Shown here piece after piece: positions 15,015-20,209 of a DNA stretch of 20,209 bases. The stretch spans positions 1 to 20,209 of the forward strand of contig JACQDO010000254.1 of NCBI GenBank assembly GCA_016201085.1, in the 5' to 3' direction. The position numbers and the translations under genes are program-made. How positions within the stretch are numbered: position 1 is the first letter of the stretch; each line of letters begins with the position of its first letter. The notes under the pieces were generated by a model. The model made no database searches, was not told the DNA's origin, and worked only from the letters and a program-made list of their open reading frames with translations. Source of the stretch: Hyphomicrobiales bacterium. Lineage in GTDB: Bacteria > Pseudomonadota > Alphaproteobacteria > Rhizobiales > Xanthobacteraceae.

Positions 15015-15165
15015 AATTTGCCAACCCCTTACCGGTCTTCGAGCGCAACACGTCACAGCGAGATTGGTTCCGCACTCCCGCGCCATCACATCATTGTGGC
15101 ATGCGGACCGGAGTTCCCTCGCAAACGTTGACGTGCGCGAAAGGAGCGGAACCGAGGAGGCAACA

Positions 15166-15330
15166 ATGCACGAAGCACAAACTTACAGACAATTCGCGGC
15201 CGATTGCGCCCGAATGGCGCAAAAACTGAATGCGGAGGACAAAGAGATTCTAATGAAGATCGCCGAAGCCTGGGAACTTCGCGCGCAGGAGGCTGAACGT
15301 CAGTTTGAGAACGGCAAGAAAAAATTATGA
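15166..15330 (+). CDS. Small helical conserved protein (YRQFA-type)
   Basis: The protein has 54 aa: MHEAQTYRQFAADCARMAQ, a DKEILMKIAEAWELRAQEAE helix and a Lys-rich end. ATG 15166 has a perfect AGGAGG 5 nt upstream, which fixes the start and shows that the gene is translated. It shares its helical pattern with the divergently encoded 58-aa protein at 14838-15014, so both belong to one family of short two-helix proteins frequent in Bradyrhizobium relatives. Function is unknown. Confidence 0.75.
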   Translation: MHEAQTYRQFAADCARMAQKLNAEDKEILMKIAEAWELRAQEAERQFENGKKKL

Positions 15331-15379
15331 TCGCTTTGTCCAACCAATCCAGACTTCGCCGAATTTTATCTAGACCGCG

Positions 15380-18304
15380 CTAGTGCAAGCCGGCGCGCCG
15401 CTGCGTGCGCTCGCGGCCACGCCCCACCACCTGCTCGATGGCGCGTTCCAGCGCCGATAGCTCGAACGGCTTGCGCAGGATATCGAAGCGCCCGTCGGCC
15501 GCCTGCGCGGCGTCGGAATAGCCACTGGTCAACAAAATCGGCAAATCGGGGAAGCGCTCGCGGCAGATTTCCGCTAAGCCCAGGCCGTCGAGCGAACCCG
15601 GCATCAAGATATCGGACAGCAGCAGATCGAATCCGATGCCCTGTTGCAGATGGCGCAATGCCTCGGCGGCATTCTCGGCCCGCACCACGCGATAGCCGAG
15701 CTGTTCGAGCAACGCCGAGGTCACATCGGCGACCTCGCGGCTGTCCTCCACCACCAGCACCGTGCCCTGCGCCAGGCCATTGGACGGCACCGCCGCCTCG
15801 CCGGCGCCCGCCTTCGCCTCGGCGCGGGCACGCGGCAGATAGACCGTGACCACGGTGCCGCGGTTAACCTCGCTCGATACCGTCACCGCACCGCCCGACT
15901 GGGCGGCAAAGCCGTGCACCTGCGACAGGCCGAGCCCAGTGCCCTTGCCCACCGGCTTGGTGGTGAAGAACGGCTCGAACACGCGCTGCACCGTCTCCGC
16001 CGGCATGCCGGTGCCGGTATCGATGATGGCGAGCGCGACGAAATCGCCGGCGAGCGAGCCGGCAGCGGAGCCCGGCTTGAGCACCACATTGCGCGCCGAC
16101 AGCGTGATGGTGCCGCCCTCGGGCATGGCATCGCGCGCATTGACCGCGATATTGACCAGCGCCAGTTCCAGTTCGCCCTGATCGACCTCGACCGGCCAGA
16201 TCTTGTCCTCGATATCCGAGACGAATTCGATATTGCCACGCAGCGAGGGCGCCAGCATGTCGCGCACCGCATCGATGCGCGTGCGCAGGTCGATCACCAC
16301 CGGCGTCAATTGCTGGCGGCGCGAGAAGGTCAGCAATTGCCGGGTCAGCCTCTCGCCGCGGCTGGCGGCGGCGCGGATCGCCTCGATCGCCTGCCTGTCC
16401 TTGGCCTCGCTCAGGCGGCGCTGCAGGATCTGGGCATAGCCGGAGACGATCATCAGCAGATTGTTGAAGTCGTGCGCGATGCCGCCGGTAAGCTGGCCGA
16501 GCGCCTCCATCTTCTGCGACTGGGCGAGCTGCTCGCGGGTCTGCTCGAGCGCGACCTGCGCCTCGTGCTGGACGGTAATGTCACGTACCAGCTTGGCAAA
16601 GCCGATGAGCTCGCCGGCCTCGTCGCGCAGGGCATCGAGCACCACATTGGCAAAGAAGCGGCTGCCGTCTTTGCGCACCACCCAAATCTGCGCCTCGAAT
16701 TTGCCGTCGCGCGCGGCGGCGGCGAGCACCTGCTCCGCCGTGGCGTCCACGCGCGCCTCCTCGGGCAGGAAGATACGGAAATGCCGGCCGAGGATCTCAT
16801 CGGCGTTATAGCCCTTGAGGCGGGCGGCGCCGTCGTTCCAAGTGCGCACACGGCCGTCGCTATCGAGCATGTAGATCGCGTAGTCGCGCACGCCCTCCAG
16901 CAGCAGCCGATAGCTCCGCTCGGACTCGCGCAACGCGCTTTCCGCCTGCTTGCGTTCGGTGACGTCGAGGCAAACGCCGAGCATGCGGATGGCGGTACCC
17001 TGCGCGTCGCGGACCACGCGGCCGACGCTCTGCAGATGGCGGATGCCGCCGTCGGGACGCAGGATTCGCTCTTCATGAGTGAAATACTCGCCCGATTTGA
17101 GCGCTTCGCCGACGCTCGACTGCAACTTTTCGCGGTCGTCGGGATGCACGAAGCCGATGAATTCGTCGAGCGTGCCTTGGAACTGGTCCGGCCTGCGTCC
17201 GTAGATGGCGTAGAGCTGCTCCGACCAGTCGATGTGGTTCCGCGCGATGTCCCATGACCAGCTGCCGAGATTGGCCAGGCGCTGGGCTTCGTGCAGATGC
17301 GTATTGGCATCGGCCAGCGCGGCGGTGCGTTCGCGCACGCGGCTGTCGAGCTCGGCATGGATCTGCCGCAGGCTGTCCTCGGTGGCGCGGCGCACAGCCA
17401 CCTCGGCGGAGAGCGCCAGGCTCGGCACCGAGACGCTGATCATGAAGGTGAGCAGCAGCAGGAAGGCTTCGTTCAGGCCGATCTCGCCGAACGGCCCGGT
17501 ATGCCTGATCGTCGCCCAGACCGCGAAGCCGCCGAGGATCAGTCCGACGGTCGAGGTATCGCGCGGCCCGCGCCGCAAGGCCGCCCAGACCAGCGGCAGG
17601 ATCGCCAGGAAGCCGAGCGGACTGGTGTATTCGGAGCGCGGCAGCAACGGACTGAAGCCGATCAGGCCAACGGCCACGGCGCAGCCGATGACCGCGCCGG
17701 CTTCGCGCAATTCGCGCTCGTAGAAGGCGCGCCAATCGATTTGCGCCCACAGCACGATCACCGGCGTCACCGTCAGTATGCCGGCGGCATCGCCCAGCCA
17801 CCAGGTGATCCAGATCGGGGTGAAACTCGACCAGGGCGCAAGACCCGCCAGGCTGAGCGTCAGCACGCCGATTGTCGCGCTGGTGACAGTCGCCGGGCCG
17901 ACGCCGACCATGACGAATTTCGCCACCTGCATCGGGGAGGCGAAAGTATTGCTGCCGCCCGACCAGCGCTGGATCAGAATGCCGCCAATGACGCTTTCCA
18001 GCGTGTTGCCGAGAGCGATGACAACGGACGTGGTCAGGGTTCCGGCGGTGCTGGCATTGGCGGCGAAGGCGCCGAGGAAGATCGCCGGCCACAGGCGCGG
18101 GCCGCCGAGCAGCACGGCGGCGAGCGCGACGCCGCTGGGCGGCCAGATTGGGCTGGCGCTCGGATTGATCGAGGCGAGCATCAAACCCAGCTTGGCCAGC
18201 ACGAAATAGGCAAGCGCGACCGCCAACAGCGTGGCGGCATAGCGCGCCAGCGCTCGCCATTCCGGGATCGAATCAGTCGGGAACTTTTTCACGGGCCCAC
18301 CCAT
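15380..18304 (-). CDS. MASE1-PAS-PAS hybrid sensor histidine kinase with receiver domain
   Basis: The protein has 974 aa. Residues ~18-300 form a multi-span MASE1 membrane sensor (INPSASPIWPPSGVALA, then GDAAGILTVTPVIVLWA). A linker coiled coil (305-340) leads to PAS1 (~340-455, PAS_3 type, HPDDREK) and PAS2 (~460-580, GRVRTWNDGAARLKGY). HisKA carries phosphoacceptor His611 (GGIAHDFNN), HATPase has NARDAMPEGG (722-731), DTGTGMP and GKGTGLGLSQVHG. A C-terminal receiver (849-960) has EDS, phosphoacceptor Asp898 (LLSDILMPG), Thr926 and Lys945. All catalytic residues are present, so it should be active, although phosphorelay partners are not in the window. The signal is unknown. Its start faces sciP divergently across a ~213-bp region. 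A GTG four codons inside (residue 5) is an alternative start. Confidence 0.92.
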   Translation of the reverse strand: MGGPVKKFPTDSIPEWRALARYAATLLAVALAYFVLAKLGLMLASINPSASPIWPPSGVALAAVLLGGPRLWPAIFLGAFAANASTAGTLTTSVVIALGNTLESVIGGILIQRWSGGSNTFASPMQVAKFVMVGVGPATVTSATIGVLTLSLAGLAPWSSFTPIWITWWLGDAAGILTVTPVIVLWAQIDWRAFYERELREAGAVIGCAVAVGLIGFSPLLPRSEYTSPLGFLAILPLVWAALRRGPRDTSTVGLILGGFAVWATIRHTGPFGEIGLNEAFLLLLTFMISVSVPSLALSAEVAVRRATEDSLRQIHAELDSRVRERTAALADANTHLHEAQRLANLGSWSWDIARNHIDWSEQLYAIYGRRPDQFQGTLDEFIGFVHPDDREKLQSSVGEALKSGEYFTHEERILRPDGGIRHLQSVGRVVRDAQGTAIRMLGVCLDVTERKQAESALRESERSYRLLLEGVRDYAIYMLDSDGRVRTWNDGAARLKGYNADEILGRHFRIFLPEEARVDATAEQVLAAAARDGKFEAQIWVVRKDGSRFFANVVLDALRDEAGELIGFAKLVRDITVQHEAQVALEQTREQLAQSQKMEALGQLTGGIAHDFNNLLMIVSGYAQILQRRLSEAKDRQAIEAIRAAASRGERLTRQLLTFSRRQQLTPVVIDLRTRIDAVRDMLAPSLRGNIEFVSDIEDKIWPVEVDQGELELALVNIAVNARDAMPEGGTITLSARNVVLKPGSAAGSLAGDFVALAIIDTGTGMPAETVQRVFEPFFTTKPVGKGTGLGLSQVHGFAAQSGGAVTVSSEVNRGTVVTVYLPRARAEAKAGAGEAAVPSNGLAQGTVLVVEDSREVADVTSALLEQLGYRVVRAENAAEALRHLQQGIGFDLLLSDILMPGSLDGLGLAEICRERFPDLPILLTSGYSDAAQAADGRFDILRKPFELSALERAIEQVVGRGRERTQRRAGLH

Positions 18305-18384
18305 GAAGCTCGCTCAGCACCATCTTACCCGAGTGCCGTGGCCTTGGTTGGTCCAAAATGGCGGCGGCGCAGGGGCCTCAAATG

Positions 18385-18398
18385 TAACCAAAAGGTTA
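18385..18398. promoter_or_regulatory. 14-bp inverted repeat between kinase gene and sciP
   Basis: TAACC-AAAA-GGTTA is a perfect inverted repeat in the divergent promoter region, about 81 bp upstream of the kinase start. It could be an operator; no specific regulator family can be assigned. Confidence 0.35.
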
Positions 18399-18438
18399 GC
18401 AAAATCAGGGCAAACATTTCCCTTTCGTCGCGTCGTGC

Positions 18439-18453
18439 TTAGGCAAATTTTAA
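18439..18453 (+). promoter_or_regulatory. CtrA-like site upstream of sciP
   Basis: TTAGGCAAATTTTAA fits TTAA-N7-TTAA with one mismatch (TTAG). It lies about 65 bp before the SciP start codon. In Caulobacter sciP is activated by CtrA, which makes the match plausible, although such short motifs occur by chance. Confidence 0.45.
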
Positions 18454-18517
18454 GTCGCGGCGCGTAGCTTCCCATCTAGTCACTGTTAGTCGAGTCCTGT
18501 TGCTTGTGAGTATTCCA

Positions 18518-18793
18518 ATGACCGAACCCCACCGCCCGAGGGTCAAATATGTCATCGGGCCCGATGGAAGTCCGCTCACGATAGCGGATTTGCCGCCGCC
18601 GACGACCAAGCGCTGGGTCATCCGCCGCAAGGCCGAAGTGGTTGCGGCCGTGCGTGGCGGCCTGTTGTCGCTCGAGGAAGCCTGCGCCCGCTACACTTTG
18701 ACGGTCGAGGAATTCCTCTCCTGGCAGTACTCCATCGACCAGCACGGCCTCGCCGGCCTGCGCACCACGCGCATCCAGCAATACCGGCAGTAG
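18518..18793 (+). CDS. sciP: CtrA inhibitor SciP (DUF1153)
   Basis: The protein has 91 aa and matches DUF1153 along its whole length: VKYVIGPDGSPLTIADLPPP, TKRWVIRRKAEVVAAVRGG, LSLEEACARYTLTVEEFLSW and GLAGLRTTRIQQYR. In Caulobacter SciP is a helix-turn-helix protein that binds CtrA and DNA and blocks CtrA-driven transcription of flagellar and other genes in G1. I chose ATG 18518 (MTEPHRP); TTG 18500 and GTG 18506 are in frame upstream and lengthen it by only a few residues. A strong terminator follows and fliF starts 160 bp downstream. Confidence 0.92.
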   Translation: MTEPHRPRVKYVIGPDGSPLTIADLPPPTTKRWVIRRKAEVVAAVRGGLLSLEEACARYTLTVEEFLSWQYSIDQHGLAGLRTTRIQQYRQ

Positions 18794-18816
18794 CCGACCC
18801 CCGAATTTCTTAAACG

Positions 18817-18848
18817 ACCGCCGGCCCCGTGGCCGGCGGTTTCGTTTT
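18817..18848 (+). terminator. Rho-independent terminator after sciP
   Basis: A perfect 10-bp GC-rich stem (ACCGCCGGCC / GGCCGGCGGT) with loop CCGT is followed by TTCGTTTT. It lies 24 bp after the sciP stop and separates it from fliF. Confidence 0.88.
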
Positions 18849-18913
18849 CGAATCACCCGAAAGATTTTCCACCTGCGCGCGCGACGATGCGGCGCCTGGC
18901 AAATTTCCCCGTA

Positions 18914-18928
18914 TTAACCGGACGCTAA
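18914..18928 (+). promoter_or_regulatory. CtrA-like site upstream of fliF
   Basis: TTAACCGGACGCTAA fits TTAA-N7-TTAA with one mismatch (CTAA), and ACCATAAAC follows. It lies 25 bp before the GTG of fliF. CtrA drives early flagellar operons in Alphaproteobacteria, which fits this position; an experiment would be needed for proof. Confidence 0.5.
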
Positions 18929-18953
18929 CCATAAACTGGGCAAATCTTGCCGG

Positions 18954-20209
18954 GTGAAGCGCGTGAATGCGCTATCCAGGTGGGACGGAAAGCCAGTGCA
19001 AGGTTTTTTCTATTTCGTGAAGTCTTTGGGTGCGGCGCGGATGGCGGCGATGGCCGCGGTGACGCTGACCCTGATCGGCTTCTTCTCATTCATCATGATC
19101 CGGATGACGACGCCGCAACTGGTGCCGTTATTCACCGATCTGTCGGTCGAGGACTCAGGCGCCATAGTCAAGGACCTGGAACGCCAGGCGATCGCCTATG
19201 AGCTCAAGAACGACGGCGCCATCGTCATGGTGCCCAAGGACAAGGTCGCGCGCTTGCGCATGAAGCTCGCCGAAAGCGGCCTGCCCAAGGGCGGCGGCGT
19301 CGGCTACGAGATTTTCGACAAGTCGGACGCGCTCGGCGCCACCAGCTTCATCCAGAACATCAATCATCTGCGGGCGCTGGAAGGCGAGCTGGCCCGCACC
19401 ATCCGTGGGCTAGATCGCGTGCAAAGCGCGCGCGTGCATCTGGTGCTGCCGGAGCGTGTGTTGTTCTCGCGCGACAAGGCCGAGGCCTCCGCCTCGATCG
19501 TGCTCAAGGTGCGCGGCAGCCTGGAGGCGCAGCAGGTGCGCGCCATCCGCCATCTGGTGGCGAGCGCGGTCAACGGCATGAAACCGGAGCGCGTGTCGGT
19601 GATCGACGAGACCGGCAAGCTGCTCGCCGACGGCGCCGCGCAGGACAACGCCATGAGCAGCGCCGACGAGCGCAAAACGGCGTTCTAGAATCGCCTGCGC
19701 AACCAGGTCGAAGGCATCGTCACCTCGGTGGTCGGGCCCGGACGCGCCCGCGTGCAGCTGACCGCCGATTTCGACCTCAACCGCATCACGCAGACTTCCG
19801 ACAAGTTCGATCCCGACGGCCGCGTGCTGCGCTCGAGCCAGACCCGCGAGGAGCAGTCGGCGAGCAACGAAAGCGGCGGCGGCCCCGTCACGGTCGCCAA
19901 CGAACTGCCCGGCTCCAACCATCAGGCCGGAGGCAACAAAGGCGACCAGAATCGCAAGACCGAGGAAATCACCAACGACGAAATCTCGCGCATCACCGAG
20001 ACCGAGGTGATCGAGGCCGGCCGGGTCAACCGCATCTCGGCGGCCGTGCTGGTGGACGGCAATTACAGCAAGAACGACAAGGGCGAAACCGGCTATGCGC
20101 CGCGCGCCAAGGAAGAGATCGACCGCATCGCGGCGCTGGTGCGCTCGGCGATCGGTTTCGACGCCAAGCGCGGCGACCAGGTCGAGGTCGTCAACCTGCG
20201 CTTCGCCGA
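18954..20209 (+). pseudogene. fliF: Flagellar MS-ring protein FliF with an in-frame TAG (continues past right edge)
   Basis: The first 244 codons encode a normal FliF N-terminus: a membrane helix (AAMAAVTLTLIGFFSFIMI, ~30-48), and the ring-building motifs (LFTDLSVEDSGAIVKDLERQ, GLPKGGGVGYEIFD, INHLRALEGELARTI, ARVHLVLPER). A TAG at 19686-19688 then interrupts. Reading continues in the same frame without loss for over 170 codons (NRLRNQVEGIVTSVVGPGRA, QLTADFDLNRITQTSDKFDP, VNRISAAVLVDGNYSKNDKG, AALVRSAIGFDAKRGDQVEV) to the window edge. Relatives have Glu at this position, so one G-to-T change (GAG to TAG) explains it. FliF forms the basal-body MS ring, and a truncated form should abolish flagella. 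A sequencing error, true loss or amber readthrough are the options. The start (GTG 18954) has no clear ribosome site; GTG 18963 is possible. Confidence 0.9.

Noticed and set aside
15644..17257. 537-aa plus-strand open frame
   Set aside because: Antisense shadow of the hybrid histidine kinase, whose PAS, HisKA, HATPase and receiver motifs are unambiguous on the minus strand.
1..20209. Insertion sequences, integrase genes, CRISPR arrays, rRNA
   Set aside because: Looked for on both strands; no transposase or integrase motifs, no spaced repeat arrays and no rRNA sequence were recognised.

Overview
The window looks like a chromosome segment of an alphaproteobacterium of the order Hyphomicrobiales (Bradyrhizobium/Xanthobacteraceae-like). 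The evidence is GC-rich housekeeping and flagellar genes of rhizobial type (fliK, flgD, fliF), a SciP/DUF1153 cell-cycle regulator, a Rhodobacter-type PmtA-like methyltransferase, and small YRRYA-type helical proteins known from this group. No species name can be supported from the sequence alone.

Left part (1-7718, all on the minus strand): six consecutive genes match, in content and order, the bamBCDEFG genes of the class II (ATP-independent, tungsten) benzoyl-CoA reductase complex. They are a BamB-like AOR-family subunit, a three-cluster ferredoxin (BamC), an HdrD-like CCG protein (BamD), a double HdrA-like flavoprotein (BamE), an MvhD-like protein with a C-terminal winged helix (BamF) and the start of a NuoE-like subunit (BamG, cut by the window edge). 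This complex is known mainly from strict anaerobes, so its presence here is the main point of interest. The BamB-like subunit appears to lack about 48 residues that should carry three [4Fe-4S] cysteines and the tungsten-ligating cysteine. Two FNR/FixK boxes (TTGAT-N4-ATCAC), each followed at class II spacing by a -10-like hexamer, precede the operon and suggest control by oxygen.

Middle (7719-9139): AT-richer DNA holding the promoter region, a decayed fragment of the 4-hydroxybenzoyl-CoA reductase beta subunit (another anaerobic aromatic gene), a probable SNase-like remnant, an orphan perfect palindrome, and an elongator tRNA-Met whose 3' end faces the aromatic region. This layout fits an aromatic-degradation island placed beside a tRNA gene, followed by decay. 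No integrase is seen.

Right part (9140-20209): chromosomal backbone. It has a small exported protein, an S24-like HTH repressor bracketed by two near-identical 17-bp palindromes, a small membrane ORF, pmtA-like and mnmA genes, fliK-flgD, a divergent pair of related small helical proteins, a MASE1-PAS-PAS hybrid histidine kinase, sciP with a strong terminator, and fliF. The fliF frame is interrupted by an in-frame TAG where the family has Glu. CtrA-like TTAA-N7-TTAA sites with one mismatch each lie before sciP and before fliF, which fits the known CtrA-SciP flagellar circuit.
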